From positions 1 through 48,247 of the forward strand of contig CANGQJ010000017.1 in assembly GCA_947456625.1 (NCBI GenBank): a stretch of 48,247 bases of DNA, in the 5' to 3' direction. Made by a program: the position numbers and the translations under genes. The notes under the pieces are model-generated. The model did not search any database. It was not told the origin of the DNA and saw only the letters and a program-made list of their open reading frames with translations. Shown here one piece after another: positions 16,950-26,334 of the stretch. Position 1 is the stretch's first letter; the number at the start of each line of letters is the position of its first letter. Source of the DNA: Bacteroidota bacterium. GTDB taxonomy: Bacteria > Bacteroidota > Bacteroidia > Chitinophagales > Chitinophagaceae.

Positions 16950-17429
16950 TTATTTTACAGCCGTAAGCTTAATGTCAAAATACAAGGGAGCATTGCCAGG
17001 AATAGAGGATCCAGCTCCAGCAGATCCATAGCCTAATGAAGAAGGTATTAAGACTTTAATTTCACCACCAACGCCAATTTTTGGCACTGCCACTTGCCAA
17101 CCTGGTATTAATTGACTTAAACCATATGTAATGGTTCCTGCGTCAAATTGATTGCCATTCATTAAAGTACCAGTATAAGTGACTGTAATTGTGTTACTTA
17201 CGGTAGGGTGGGTACTATTGCCAGGAGTTATAATTTCATATAAAATACCACTTGCGTCGGTTGTATAATTGATAGAATGAGATTTAGCAAAAGAAACCAT
17301 TTGGTCTTGTTCACTTGCTCCTGATTTGCTACAAGATGATATTGTGAAAATGCATAAAAATGCCGCAAAAATGCTTAAAATGAAAGAAAAATGGACTCTT
17401 TTTGTTGTTTTTGATGCTAAAATGATCAT
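16950..17429 (-). CDS. FKBP-type peptidyl-prolyl isomerase, lipoprotein
   Basis: 159-residue protein with a long N-terminal signal that ends at a lipobox-like TISSC (Cys33), a linker, and one FKBP domain over about residues 70-159 (VTYTGTLMNG near its start, then LIPGWQVAVPKIGVGGE and SLGYGSAG). It is predicted to catalyse proline isomerisation in the periplasm while anchored to a membrane. The start codon overlaps the stop of the upstream membrane-protein gene as ATGA (17426-17429), which implies translational coupling. No other Met lies before the signal peptide, so the start is well set. A role for the pair as an envelope folding factor is inference. Confidence 0.88.
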   Translation of the reverse strand: MIILASKTTKRVHFSFILSIFAAFLCIFTISSCSKSGASEQDQMVSFAKSHSINYTTDASGILYEIITPGNSTHPTVSNTITVTYTGTLMNGNQFDAGTITYGLSQLIPGWQVAVPKIGVGGEIKVLIPSSLGYGSAGAGSSIPGNAPLYFDIKLTAVK

Positions 17430-17737
17430 TTTTTTGATTTTATATGTTTTAATTCTTGATATCTCTGTTCATTCATTTCGGAGGTAAACTGCTGATAAAT
17501 CCAACCAAATCCAAATGAAATTATTAAAATGGCTATGATAATCCAAATTTCATTGCCCCAACTGTTCACTTGCATGTTTGCTCTTTCATACCAGCTAATT
17601 TCAGAAATAATTAATATTAGCACGCCTAAACTTAAACTGGCACTTAATCCCCTTAAAAAAGATCTTCTTTTATAAGCAGGCTGAAGTCTTTCTTTTTCCC
17701 ATTGGGTATAAAATTTTTCCTCTATTGGGCTTATCAT
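17426..17737 (-). CDS. small two-helix membrane protein, unknown function
   Basis: 103 residues. A charged N-terminus (about 1-28) precedes a hydrophobic helix at about 30-46, a short polar loop, a second helix at about 62-80 and a charged C-terminal tail rich in Glu and Lys. I do not recognise the family. It overlaps the FKBP lipoprotein gene by four bases (ATGA), so the two are an operon and may act together in the envelope. A perfect minus-strand -7 box (TAAATTTG, 17742-17749) lies only 4 bases before the ATG. Confidence 0.75.
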   Translation of the reverse strand: MISPIEEKFYTQWEKERLQPAYKRRSFLRGLSASLSLGVLILIISEISWYERANMQVNSWGNEIWIIIAILIISFGFGWIYQQFTSEMNEQRYQELKHIKSKK

Positions 17738-17813
17738 ATTGCAAATTTATGAAAAGCAGTTAATAATATACGAGCCATGACGTACTTTTAATTACAATTA
17801 AACAAAAGCAATT

Positions 17814-18515
17814 ATGAGAACAATAATTCAAAAATGGGGTATTACTCTTTATATACTTTTATTATCATGTCATTTATATGCTCAAATTTTAGGAGATTCA
17901 TTTTCTAGTTTTCAGTTTGCAACAAAAGTCTTATTACTTCCCACCTTAATAATTTTTTTAGCAGCGCAACAAATTGATGAAAATTTTTCAAAACAAAGAT
18001 GGTTTGTTTTTATTGCCATGTTTGGATCATTCTTAGGGGATGTGCTGCTAAGTTTTAATAATTTATTTATTGTTGGTATGGTTGCATTTATGACTACCCA
18101 TATTTTTAATATTGTATGTTTTAACAAAATAAATAGCATAAGTCAACCAAAGTCAAAAAAACTAATTGCTTTTACAGTGGTATTATTAAGTTTTTGTTTG
18201 TTCATATTTTTTCAATTAAAGGATGCAATGGGGGGTTTAATTTATCCCGTATTAGTGTACATGATTTTAATTTGCACTGCTGCACTTATGGCCATCCATG
18301 CGGGAGGAGATGTAAAAGGGGCTTTAATTTCAAAATTATTTTGGTTCCCAGGAATGTTATTTTTTATAAGCTCTGACACCGTTTTAGCATTTAATAAATT
18401 TGATTGGGCCATAAATCATCCAATTAAAAATATTGGGTTAGTTACTATGCTTACTTATGGTATTGCACAATTACTTTTAGTAAAAGGATATCAATTATAT
18501 TTTAGTAAAAAGTAA
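17814..18515 (+). CDS. YhhN family membrane protein (lysoplasmalogenase-like)
   Basis: 233-residue polytopic protein with about eight membrane helices, of the YhhN/TMEM86 family. Conserved acidic positions are visible in the helices: the FGSFLGDVLLSF segment near residue 80 and FFISSDTVLAFNKF near residue 185. Human TMEM86B hydrolyses lysoplasmalogen; the substrate of bacterial members is not settled, so only the family name is safe. It diverges from the FKBP operon and shares a terminator with groL. Confidence 0.87.
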   Translation: MRTIIQKWGITLYILLLSCHLYAQILGDSFSSFQFATKVLLLPTLIIFLAAQQIDENFSKQRWFVFIAMFGSFLGDVLLSFNNLFIVGMVAFMTTHIFNIVCFNKINSISQPKSKKLIAFTVVLLSFCLFIFFQLKDAMGGLIYPVLVYMILICTAALMAIHAGGDVKGALISKLFWFPGMLFFISSDTVLAFNKFDWAINHPIKNIGLVTMLTYGIAQLLLVKGYQLYFSKK

Positions 18516-18561
18516 TAAGTATTATTAATGGTATTGAAATTAGTTTTTTCTAGCACCAAAT

Positions 18562-18595
18562 AAAAAAAGCCTCAGCAAATGCTGAGGCTTTTTTT
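18562..18595. terminator. bidirectional terminator between YhhN gene and groL
   Basis: Fifteen-base perfect arms AAAAAAAGCCTCAGC (18562-18576) and GCTGAGGCTTTTTTT (18581-18595) around AAAT, placed between convergent genes. Confidence 0.95.
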
Positions 18596-18626
18596 ATAAG
18601 ATCGCAATTTTGTTGCGAATTTGTTT

Positions 18627-20261
18627 TTAGTAACCCATACCACCCATATCAGGAGCACCACCACCGTGTGGAGCCGCTTCTGGTTTTGGTTTATCTGCAA
18701 TAACACACTCGGTTGTTAACAACATAGATGCAATTGATGCAGCATTTTCTAAAGCAACTCTAGATACTTTAGTAGGATCTATAACACCTGCTTTAAATAG
18801 GTTTTCGAAAACTTCTGTTCTAGCATTGAAACCAAAGTCGTCTTTACCTTCTTTGATTCTTTGTACCACAATAGAACCTTCAATACCGCTATTCTTAACA
18901 ATTTGGCGAAGCGGCTCTTCAATAGCACGACGTACTATTTGGATACCAGTATTTTCATCATCGTTAGCGCCTTTTAGTTTATCTAAACTTGCTACTGCAC
19001 GAATGTAAGCAACGCCACCACCTGGTACAATACCTTCTTCAACTGCAGCGCGTGTTGCATGTAAAGCATCGTCTACACGATCCTTCTTTTCTTTCATTTC
19101 AGTTTCAGTTGCAGCACCTACATAAAGTACAGCTACACCGCCGCTTAATTTCGCTAAGCGCTCTTGAAGTTTTTCACGATCGTAGTCTGAAGTTGTATTT
19201 TCGATTTGTGCTTTAATTTGATTTACACGAGCTGTGATATCTGCTTTTTTACCTTTACCGCCAACAATAACTGTGTTGTCTTTGTCAATTGTGATAGAAG
19301 AAGCTTGACCTAAATAGGACAAGTCGGCGTTTTCTAATTTGAATCCTTGCTCCTCACTAATTACTGTACCAGCAGTTAAAATTGCAATGTCGGTTAACAT
19401 TTCTTTTCGGCGGTCACCAAAGCCAGGAGCTTTAACAGCAGCTACTTTAATAGTACCACGTAATTTGTTAACTACCAATGTTGCCATTGCTTCGCCTTCT
19501 AAATCTTCAGCGATAATTACTAATGGACGATTTGTTTGTGCTACTTTCTCTAAAATATGTAAGATGTCTTTCATTGCTGAAATTTTCTTATCATAAATTA
19601 AGATATATGGATTTTGCATTTCAGCTTCCATTTTTTCGCTATTGGTAACAAAGTACGGAGAAACATATCCACGATCAAATTGCATACCTTCCACTACATC
19701 AACTGTAGTATCGGTTCCTTTTGCTTCTTCCACAGTAATTACACCTTCCTTACCCACTTTAGCCATTGCCATTGCAATTAGCTTTCCAATTTCGTTATCG
19801 TTGTTTGCAGAGATAGAAGCTACCTGCTCAATTTTCTTAGTGTCGTTTCCAACAGTTTGAGATTGTGCTTTTAAACTAGCAACTACTTTTTCAACAGCTT
19901 TATCAATACCGCGTTTTAAATCCATTGGATTTGCACCTGCAGTAACGTTTCTTAAACCTTCCCCAACAATTGCTTGCGCTAATACAGTTGCAGTAGTGGT
20001 ACCATCTCCAGCTTGATCCGCTGTTTTAGATGCTACTTCTTTTACCATTTGAGCACCAATATTTTCAATTGGATCTTCTAAATCAATTTCTTTTGCTACA
20101 GATACACCATCCTTTGTAACTGAAGGGGATCCAAACTTTTTCTCTATTACTACGTTACGACCTTTTGGCCCTAATGTAACTTTTACAGCGTTGGCTAAAG
20201 TGTCAACACCTTTTTTCATTTTATTTCTCGCTTCTAAGTCGAAAAAAATCATTTTAGACAT
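18627..20261 (-). CDS. groL: chaperonin GroEL
   Basis: 544-residue 60-kDa chaperonin that folds proteins inside its double ring with the GroES lid. Conserved ATP-binding segments are visible ([22 protein letters not shown], and [13 protein letters not shown] near 400), and the tail is the Gly/Met-rich [11 protein letters not shown]. The N-terminus [18 protein letters not shown] fits the Bacteroidota form. It follows groS after 42 bases, so this is a standard groSL operon. It is a single copy in this window. Confidence 0.99.
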   Translation of the reverse strand: MSKMIFFDLEARNKMKKGVDTLANAVKVTLGPKGRNVVIEKKFGSPSVTKDGVSVAKEIDLEDPIENIGAQMVKEVASKTADQAGDGTTTATVLAQAIVGEGLRNVTAGANPMDLKRGIDKAVEKVVASLKAQSQTVGNDTKKIEQVASISANNDNEIGKLIAMAMAKVGKEGVITVEEAKGTDTTVDVVEGMQFDRGYVSPYFVTNSEKMEAEMQNPYILIYDKKISAMKDILHILEKVAQTNRPLVIIAEDLEGEAMATLVVNKLRGTIKVAAVKAPGFGDRRKEMLTDIAILTAGTVISEEQGFKLENADLSYLGQASSITIDKDNTVIVGGKGKKADITARVNQIKAQIENTTSDYDREKLQERLAKLSGGVAVLYVGAATETEMKEKKDRVDDALHATRAAVEEGIVPGGGVAYIRAVASLDKLKGANDDENTGIQIVRRAIEEPLRQIVKNSGIEGSIVVQRIKEGKDDFGFNARTEVFENLFKAGVIDPTKVSRVALENAASIASMLLTTECVIADKPKPEAAPHGGGAPDMGGMGY

Positions 20262-20303
20262 ATAAACTTATTTTTATTTCGTTAATAAATGGTTCAAATG
20301 CAA

Positions 20304-20597
20304 TTATACAATTGCCAAAATATCGCTTTCACGCATGATCAATAAATCTTGACCTTCAATTTGAATTTCTGTACCAGCATACTTACCATATAAAACGGTA
20401 TCACCCACTTTTACAGATACTGGTTCGTCCTTTTTACCAGGACCAGCAGCTACAATAACACCACGTTGTGGCTTTTCTTTAGCTGTGTCAGGGATAATAA
20501 TTCCTCCAGCTGTTTTCTCTTCCGCAGCGGCAGGCATCACAATTACTCTGTCGTGTAAAGGCGTAATGTTTAGTTTTTTAGCCGTACTCTTAGCCAT
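20304..20597 (-). CDS. groS: co-chaperonin GroES
   Basis: 97-residue heptameric lid of the GroEL chamber. The core reads [10 protein letters not shown], a mobile loop with [17 protein letters not shown], and [18 protein letters not shown]. It is slightly N-extended ([13 protein letters not shown]) relative to the minimal form. It is first in the groSL operon. I found no CIRCE (TTAGCACTC-N9-GAGTGCTAA) in the upstream region, so control by HrcA is not indicated. Confidence 0.98.
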   Translation of the reverse strand: MAKSTAKKLNITPLHDRVIVMPAAAEEKTAGGIIIPDTAKEKPQRGVIVAAGPGKKDEPVSVKVGDTVLYGKYAGTEIQIEGQDLLIMRESDILAIV

Positions 20598-20801
20598 ACT
20601 TTATTATTTTTTGGTTTAAAAAATTGATTGGTTTATACCTATTACTTCAAGAACCTTGCCAATGACTTTTTTACTTCATAAATGAGTCAAAATTGCAGTG
20701 ACAAGCATCCAAAGGGGACAGGGGAGGCAAATCTATGCTTAAATTTGTAGGTTTTAGGCTTATTTATGTAAAAAATGTCAGTTTTTTTGGAATTATTTGG
20801 A

Positions 20802-20809
20802 TAGCTTTG
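20802..20809 (+). promoter_or_regulatory. putative -7 box for nusB
   Basis: TAGCTTTG fits TAnnTTTG, 23-26 bases before the two candidate ATG codons. A second match, TAAATTTG, lies at 20740-20747. Use of the nearer box would exclude the TTG at 20797 as a start. Confidence 0.45.
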
Positions 20810-20835
20810 CCCGCCTTATAGCTCTTATTAATATG

Positions 20836-21747
20836 ATGAATAGAAGAAACATACGAATTAAAGTAATGCAGGTTTTATATATGCTTGAATCTAAAATTCA
20901 GGGCACATCAAACTCATTACTTACCAAGGAATTTGACAAAACACGTAATTTATTTGTCTTCTTAGTAAACCTAATTCATCAGATTGCTTTATATGCCGAA
21001 GTAGAAGCACAACAAAGAGCCTCCAAAAATTTACCTAATTCAGCCGATCTATCAGTGAATATTAAAATAGCTGGCAATAGTATTGTATGGCAAACCTTGG
21101 ATTCAGAAGGCTATAAAAAAGCCTTAGAAGTGGTTAAACCTCAACAATGGATCGAAGGCGATTTAGTTAAAAACTTATTTAGGCAACTAACAGAATCAAA
21201 TGATTACAAGATCTATATCTCTGAAGAAAATAGAGACAAATCCAAAGAAAAGGAAATTTTAAAATTTATTTTTGGCACTATTATTTTAGGGTCAGAAAAT
21301 GCAGTGGACTATATCGACGAGCATTTTACTAACTGGGAGGACGAGGGGGATATGATGATTGGTTTTATTTTGAATTATATTCAAAAACCAAACTCCATTG
21401 ATTTTTTAGATTTAGTAGGGGATGAAAAATTAAAATTTGCAAACGATTTATTGCAAACCGCTATTGATAAAAAAACTATTGCTGAGGATATTATTAAGCC
21501 TAAATTAAAAAACTGGGATCCTGAGCGCATAGCTGTAATAGATATGATATTATTACGTTTAGGCGTATGTGAGTTAGTGTATTTTGACACCATTCCAACC
21601 AAAGTAACCATTAATGAGTACATTGATTTAGCTAAGGAATATAGTACCGAGCAAAGTGGACAATTTGTAAATGGTATTTTAGATAGTATTCATAAAGAGC
21701 TAGTAGCAAATGGTAAAATTCAAAAAGTAAGTCACAAGGACAAATAG
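20836..21747 (+). CDS. nusB: transcription antitermination factor NusB, long form
   Basis: 303 residues from ATG 20836 (MNRRNIRIKVMQVLYMLES); ATG 20833 just before it is equally possible. The first helix and the C-terminal half (about 198-290, with LKNWDPERIAVIDMILLRLG, TIPTKVTINEYIDLAKEY and SGQFVNGILDSI) are standard NusB, which binds boxA RNA with NusE (S10) to prevent early termination on rRNA operons. The classic protein is only about 140 residues; about 110-150 extra residues lie between. Part of them (about 140-179) looks like a second copy of the helix pair at 198-238. Long NusB is common in Bacteroidota. Confidence 0.9.
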   Translation: MNRRNIRIKVMQVLYMLESKIQGTSNSLLTKEFDKTRNLFVFLVNLIHQIALYAEVEAQQRASKNLPNSADLSVNIKIAGNSIVWQTLDSEGYKKALEVVKPQQWIEGDLVKNLFRQLTESNDYKIYISEENRDKSKEKEILKFIFGTIILGSENAVDYIDEHFTNWEDEGDMMIGFILNYIQKPNSIDFLDLVGDEKLKFANDLLQTAIDKKTIAEDIIKPKLKNWDPERIAVIDMILLRLGVCELVYFDTIPTKVTINEYIDLAKEYSTEQSGQFVNGILDSIHKELVANGKIQKVSHKDK

Positions 21748-21820
21748 TTTCTTTATCCTATATTTGCTAATTGCAATTAATGCAATTCAAGCTATTTAAA
21801 ACAAATTTAAACAAATAAAA

Positions 21821-22126
21821 ATGACAGCAATTTTATTACAAGCTCCACAAGGAGGCGGTACTTTTCAACTAGTAATGCTTGGTGGTATTATCGTAGTTTT
21901 CTGGTTTTTTATGATCCGTCCACAAGCTAAAAAAGCAAAAGAGCAAAAGAAATTTATTGACGGCATGCAAAAAGGGGATAAAGTAGTAACAATTGCAGGC
22001 ATACATGGAACTATTTCAAAGGTAAATGAGGACAACACTGTTCAATTAGAAGTTAGCCCTGGTAGTTACTTAAAAATCGAAAGATCTTCTATTAGCTTAG
22101 AGTGGTCTCAAGCAATTAACAAATAG
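21821..22126 (+). CDS. yajC: preprotein translocase subunit YajC
   Basis: 101-residue single-pass membrane protein: a short N-terminus, a membrane helix at about 18-33 ending in FMIRPQ, then the cytoplasmic domain with KKFIDGMQKGDKVVTIAGIHG. YajC associates with SecDF and SecYEG to help protein export. It lies 73 bases after nusB, and a hairpin terminator follows. Confidence 0.96.
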   Translation: MTAILLQAPQGGGTFQLVMLGGIIVVFWFFMIRPQAKKAKEQKKFIDGMQKGDKVVTIAGIHGTISKVNEDNTVQLEVSPGSYLKIERSSISLEWSQAINK

Positions 22127-22145
22127 TTTATTCAATTATAATTTT

Positions 22146-22194
22146 AAATCCGAAATAAGAATCCTTTAATTAGGAAACTTATTTCGGATTTTTT
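22146..22194 (+). terminator. intrinsic terminator after yajC
   Basis: Outer arms AAATCCGAAATAAG (22146-22159) and CTTATTTCGGATTT (22178-22191), with a nested inner stem TCCT/AGGA, then a T run. Reading the other way it also has an A/T-flanked structure. Confidence 0.9.
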
Positions 22195-22237
22195 ATGTTT
22201 AAAATTCGCGTAACTTTAAGTAGGTTAATTTATACAT

Positions 22238-22858
22238 ATGTCAGTTATAATTGGTTTAACAGGAGGTATAGGATCCGGCAAATCCACCATTGCAAAAGTG
22301 TTTGCAAGTATGGGTGTGCCTGTATTTGACGCCGATGCAGCTGCTAAAACCATTATGAACACTAATCCTATTATTAAGGAAAAGCTTATTGCTGCATTTG
22401 GGCCACAAGTATATCTTACCAACAACCAAACCAACCAATTTAATAACAACAGTCAAGTATTAAACAGGGAATTTTTAGCGCATATAGTTTTTAAGGATCA
22501 TTTTAAATTGGAATTGTTGAATTCAATTGTACATCCCATTACCATTCAAGCTGCTCTGGATTGGGCCTCAAATCAACATGCACCTTATGTCATTAAGGAG
22601 GCAGCTTTGTTTTTTGAATCTGGTTCCTCCTTGGGTGTTGCCAAAATGATAGGAGTAAGTGCACCAACAGCGGTGAGAATAAATAGGGTTATGAAACGAG
22701 ACCACTGCACTAAACAAGAAGTTGAAAAAAGAATGGCACACCAAATCACAGAAAGTATAAAAATGAAACTTTGTGATTTTGTAATTGTAAATGATGAGCT
22801 GCATTTAGTGCTACCGCAGGTAGTTGCAATACATGAAAAAATACTAGCTGCAATTTAA
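22238..22858 (+). CDS. coaE: dephospho-CoA kinase
   Basis: 206-residue P-loop kinase that phosphorylates the 3'-OH of dephospho-CoA in the last step of CoA synthesis. The Walker A motif GGIGSGKST sits at residues 9-17, followed by the FDADAAAK segment (about 30-37), and HPI in the middle with EAALFFESG and a C-terminal DFVIVND. Length is normal. A degenerate -7 box (TAACTTTA) lies about 20 bases before the ATG. It converges with the methyltransferase gene, separated by 23 bases. Confidence 0.95.
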   Translation: MSVIIGLTGGIGSGKSTIAKVFASMGVPVFDADAAAKTIMNTNPIIKEKLIAAFGPQVYLTNNQTNQFNNNSQVLNREFLAHIVFKDHFKLELLNSIVHPITIQAALDWASNQHAPYVIKEAALFFESGSSLGVAKMIGVSAPTAVRINRVMKRDHCTKQEVEKRMAHQITESIKMKLCDFVIVNDELHLVLPQVVAIHEKILAAI

Positions 22859-22881
22859 AACAACAAAATTATTACCAATTA

Positions 22882-23835
22882 TTATGGTTTAATAATTTTA
22901 TAGCACCAGCGTTTTAACCTTCCTTCAAAATCAAATGGAGTAGTTGCTTTGGTAATATCTTTTACCAGTGTACTGTTTATATTTTCAAGATCAATAATAA
23001 ACTGGGTAAAGTTGGTGCTAAAATATAAAATACCGCCAGGTTTCATGGCGCGTAATGCATCATTGATTAATACTACATGATCGCGTTGAATATCTAAAAT
23101 ATCTTTCATTCTTTTACTATTGCTAAAAGTAGGTGGATCCATTACTACTAACTCATAATGGTTAGCTGGTAATGTTTTTAAATATTGTTTTACATCGGCA
23201 TGTATAAACTGATAAGCAACTGAATTTTTTAATAAATTAATTTCAAAATTATCTTCACTCCAAGCTAAGTAAGTTTTTGATAAATCCACAGAGGTTACTG
23301 TTTTAGCACCAGCTGCAGCAGCATATACCGAAAAAGAACTGGTATAACTGAATAGGTTTAAAAAATTTGTATCCTTAGCTTCGCTCGCAACCATTTGTCT
23401 GGTAATACGGTGATCTAAAAACAAGCCAGTGTCTAGATAATCGGTTAGGTTTACTAAAAAATGATAACCATTTTCCTGAACCTTAATTATTTTGGATTCG
23501 GTTACTGCTTCTTTTTCATATTGACCTTCTCTATGTGACATACGTTTTCGCAACTTAACATACATATGATCCATAGGGACACCAGTTATTGTTGCAATAA
23601 TTCCTTTAGTGTTTTCAAACCAAGCAGCATGATCCGCTTCGCTTAAGGCATGACGTCTGTTGTATTCGGCAATATAAATATACTCCTCATAAAGTTCTAT
23701 ACAAATAGGGAATTCGGGTAAGTCATGATCGTATAATCTCCAACAAGTAAGATTTAATCGCTTGGCTTGTTTAAGTCGGTGCTTATAATTTTTAAGCAAC
23801 CTATTTTCAAACATTTGAAATTTCTCGGGAGTCAC
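22882..23835 (-). CDS. RlmK-type 23S rRNA methyltransferase, stand-alone
   Basis: 317-residue SAM-dependent methyltransferase that resembles the C-terminal RlmK half of E. coli RlmKL, which makes m7G2069 in 23S rRNA. Landmarks: MFENRLLKNYKHRL at the N-terminus, a PUA/RlmI-like cap with YDHDLPEF, DYLDTGLFLDHRITR, the SAM-binding LNLFSYTSSFSVYAAAAGA, SVDLS, and the catalytic-pocket motif DPPTFSNSKRM. The THUMP and RlmL half is not fused. The start is GTG 23835, which overlaps the aminotransferase stop by one base (TAGTG); the internal ATG at 23814 is possible. The precise target base is inference. Confidence 0.83.
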   Translation of the reverse strand: MTPEKFQMFENRLLKNYKHRLKQAKRLNLTCWRLYDHDLPEFPICIELYEEYIYIAEYNRRHALSEADHAAWFENTKGIIATITGVPMDHMYVKLRKRMSHREGQYEKEAVTESKIIKVQENGYHFLVNLTDYLDTGLFLDHRITRQMVASEAKDTNFLNLFSYTSSFSVYAAAAGAKTVTSVDLSKTYLAWSEDNFEINLLKNSVAYQFIHADVKQYLKTLPANHYELVVMDPPTFSNSKRMKDILDIQRDHVVLINDALRAMKPGGILYFSTNFTQFIIDLENINSTLVKDITKATTPFDFEGRLKRWCYKIIKP

Positions 23836-25025
23836 TATTTTAATTTGGCTAAAGCCTCCTTAATTCTCGCCCATGCTTTTTCAATGTTTGGCATGCTATT
23901 GGCAAATGAGAAACGAACACAATTGGGTTCACCAAATGCATCACCCATTACCGATGAAACGTGGGCGGTGTTTAACAAATACATGCTAAAGTCGGCAGCA
24001 TTTGCAATGGTTTGTGTGCCATCTGATTTTCCATAATAAGCACTTACATCTGGGAAAACATAAAATGCACCTTCGGGAGCATAACATTTAAAACCAGGCA
24101 TTTCGCTGACTAATTTTAAGGTGGTTGTTCTACGACGAGTAAATTCCTCGGTCATTTCATGAGACGGTTTTAAATCACCTAAAAGCGCAGTAACTGCAGC
24201 TTTTTGAGTAATTGAACAAGTTCCTGAAGTAAATTGGCCTTGTAATTTTTCCATCGCTTTTGCAATTTCTACATTAGAAGCGGTGTAACCTAACCTCCAA
24301 CCCGTCATGGCGAAGCCTTTACTTAAGCCATTAATTACTACTATTTGATCTTTGATTTCTGCAAATTGAGCAATACTCTCATGCTTCCCAACAAAGTTGA
24401 TATATTCATAAATCTCATCAGATAAAATAGTGATTTGAGGATATTTTTTAAATAAATCAGCTAATGCTTTTAATTCTTCTTTGCTATAAACTGCACCACT
24501 TGGATTACAAGGGCTAGAGAACATAAACACTTTTGTTTTTGGGGTAATAGCAGCCTCAATTTGAGCAGGGGTTGCTTTAAATCCAGCATCAGTGCTTGTT
24601 CTAATTTCAACTACTTTACCACGTGCAATTTTAACTAATTCAGAATAGGTTACCCAGTATGGTGTTGGGATAATTACTTCGTCGCCATCATCAACCAAAG
24701 CTAAAATTGCATTGGCTAAACTTTGCTTTGCACCTGTTGAGGTTACAATTTGCTCTGGTTTATAATCCAGGTTATTGTCTCTTTTTAATTTAGCACAAAC
24801 TGCTTCTCTTAAATCTAAAAATCCAGCAACTGGAGTATAGTGAGACCAGTTGTCATTAATTGCTTTAATAGCTGCGTCTTTAATATGTTGAGGTGTATCA
24901 AAATCGGGTTCTCCTAAACTAAGGTCTATAACATCAATTCCTTGTGCTCTTAGTTCACGACCTAATTTAGCCATTTTCAAAGTTTCTGGCTCACTAAAAC
25001 GATTTAATAAAGACGATAATATCAT
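23835..25025 (-). CDS. pyridoxal-phosphate aminotransferase (aspartate aminotransferase type)
   Basis: 396-residue fold-I class I aminotransferase, predicted to transfer an amino group between aspartate or a similar amino acid and 2-oxoglutarate. The PLP lysine is in LSKGFAMTGWRLG, with SLGEPDFDTP near the N-terminus, SPCNPSGAVY and ILSDEIYEYI in the middle. The ATG at 25025 gives MILSSLLNRFSE; an upstream TTG at 25055 is less likely because a GAAATTTG box close to the -7 consensus lies between the two. The following methyltransferase gene overlaps its stop by one base, which suggests coupling. Substrate specificity within the AspC/PatA group is not certain. Confidence 0.88.
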   Translation of the reverse strand: MILSSLLNRFSEPETLKMAKLGRELRAQGIDVIDLSLGEPDFDTPQHIKDAAIKAINDNWSHYTPVAGFLDLREAVCAKLKRDNNLDYKPEQIVTSTGAKQSLANAILALVDDGDEVIIPTPYWVTYSELVKIARGKVVEIRTSTDAGFKATPAQIEAAITPKTKVFMFSSPCNPSGAVYSKEELKALADLFKKYPQITILSDEIYEYINFVGKHESIAQFAEIKDQIVVINGLSKGFAMTGWRLGYTASNVEIAKAMEKLQGQFTSGTCSITQKAAVTALLGDLKPSHEMTEEFTRRRTTTLKLVSEMPGFKCYAPEGAFYVFPDVSAYYGKSDGTQTIANAADFSMYLLNTAHVSSVMGDAFGEPNCVRFSFANSMPNIEKAWARIKEALAKLK

Positions 25026-25079
25026 GGTATTTAATTTGTGATGCAAATTTCGCAATTTATTCGCAAACGCCTGTAAGTT

Positions 25080-26294
25080 TTAGGTTTTTTTTCTTTTTAA
25101 CTCATAGTCATATATTAAATGGCCCAAGTTTTTAAAGAAAGGATAACCAACGCTTTCATAATCGTATTTACTGTCATTTAAGATCCCATCGCTATTGCAA
25201 TATATTACCGCACTTAACATAAACTCCACTTTATTAATTGGGTCAACGATATAGCTAATATCAAGTAAAAATCCGTATGCATCACCTACTTTGTTGTATA
25301 TTTTAATATGTGGTGGTAGGGGGCCTTTTTCTGCACCCATAAACATAAACTTACAATAGGCTGGCCAGTATTCTAAAGTATCGTAGGTTGGGTATTGTGA
25401 TTCGGTAGGTAAGGTATGCATCCATTTTAATAAAAAGCTACGATCCTCTTTTGTTAAATTAAATCTTTGATTAATCGGGGTTTGATCATAAAATATAACA
25501 GATTGTAAAATATGATGTAAGTCATTTAGATAAATTCTATTTTTTGTAGAAAAATCTAATGGCCCATTAATTAAGGAATCATTGCTATTGTAATATCCTT
25601 TACCTAAAAAAGCATTGTAATAGGGTAAAGCTTGTTTATTGTATTTAGCATCCTGATGGTATATTTTTTTACCGTTGTCATCAAAAAAGTCAATTGCTTG
25701 TGTTTGTCTGCTTTCTTCTTGTGTTCGGCCTAACTCCAAACGATTTCTAATATATGCATCCTTATATCCTTTTTCAGCAAGCTTTTTATGAATTTCCTCT
25801 TGTCCTAAAAATTCAAATAGTCGGTTGGCAGCATTGTTATCACTTACTAAAAATATTTCCTTAATTGCTTGCTCAATAGTTTGTTTTCCATTTATAGCAT
25901 AGGGATTATTATAAATAGTTTCTTGTCTTGCAGCAACACTGTCATAATATGCAGTTGTGGATTTGCTTAAACCTTTTATTTTTAAATTATTAATTTTATC
26001 CAATGCCATTATTGCCATGGGCATTTTTACAGTACTTGCAGGATAAAAATATTCCGAAGGATTTAATCTATAACTAAATTCCTTAAAACTTGGAATATTG
26101 TTTTGATCTCTATTAATTTGAGTATAAAAAATTTGAACTCGATATGTATTAGGGTTATTTAAAATAGCCTCAAATTGTGCTGGTTTTTGCTTTAATAATT
26201 TTTCTAATAAATGGGTGTCTACCTGACCATTTAATTTAGTAATAGTAACAAACATGCTTATTAATGAGCAAAGTATTTTGAATTTTAATTTCAT
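25080..26294 (-). CDS. secreted serine hydrolase, class A beta-lactamase fold
   Basis: 404 residues from ATG 26294 ([11 protein letters not shown], a signal peptide ending near LNG); an ATG at 26318 would add eight residues. The domain resembles the beta-lactamase2/serine hydrolase family. The nucleophile motif is SxxK as STVK (in YPASTVKMP), the second motif SDN is in [10 protein letters not shown], and the third box is KVG (NKVGDAYG) rather than KTG. The mature protein is longer than a class A beta-lactamase (about 270), with inserts in the middle and an extended C-terminus. It may be a periplasmic peptidase or esterase; real beta-lactamase activity is doubtful. It diverges from sdaA with 40 bp between them. 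Confidence 0.78.
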   Translation of the reverse strand: MKLKFKILCSLISMFVTITKLNGQVDTHLLEKLLKQKPAQFEAILNNPNTYRVQIFYTQINRDQNNIPSFKEFSYRLNPSEYFYPASTVKMPMAIMALDKINNLKIKGLSKSTTAYYDSVAARQETIYNNPYAINGKQTIEQAIKEIFLVSDNNAANRLFEFLGQEEIHKKLAEKGYKDAYIRNRLELGRTQEESRQTQAIDFFDDNGKKIYHQDAKYNKQALPYYNAFLGKGYYNSNDSLINGPLDFSTKNRIYLNDLHHILQSVIFYDQTPINQRFNLTKEDRSFLLKWMHTLPTESQYPTYDTLEYWPAYCKFMFMGAEKGPLPPHIKIYNKVGDAYGFLLDISYIVDPINKVEFMLSAVIYCNSDGILNDSKYDYESVGYPFFKNLGHLIYDYELKRKKT

Positions 26295-26317
26295 ACTCAA
26301 ATTTATTAAAACTAACA

Positions 26318-26325
26318 TACATTTG
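26318..26325 (+). promoter_or_regulatory. putative -7 box for sdaA
   Basis: TACATTTG fits TAnnTTTG and ends 9 bases before ATG 26335, implying a leaderless or very short-leader mRNA. No matching -33 TTTG is seen. Confidence 0.4.
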
Positions 26326-26334
26326 TCAATGATT

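Noticed and set aside
20598..20800. CIRCE heat-shock operator or sigma-32-type promoter upstream of groS
   Set aside because: I looked for TTAGCACTC-N9-GAGTGCTAA and found nothing close. A CTTGAA on the minus strand has no matching -10 element.
22865..22899. Inverted repeat between coaE and the RlmK-type gene as a terminator
   Set aside because: It is almost entirely AT, has unpaired bases, and overlaps the end of the methyltransferase coding region.
25080..26294. A true class A beta-lactamase resistance gene
   Set aside because: SxxK and SDN motifs are present, but the third box is KVG, the protein is much longer than class A enzymes, and no resistance context is seen. The general serine hydrolase label is safer.
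26254..26334. N-terminal extension of SdaA to an upstream ATG
   Set aside because: The extension lies antisense to the signal peptide of the serine hydrolase, shows no SdaA similarity, and contains a probable -7 box (26318-26325).
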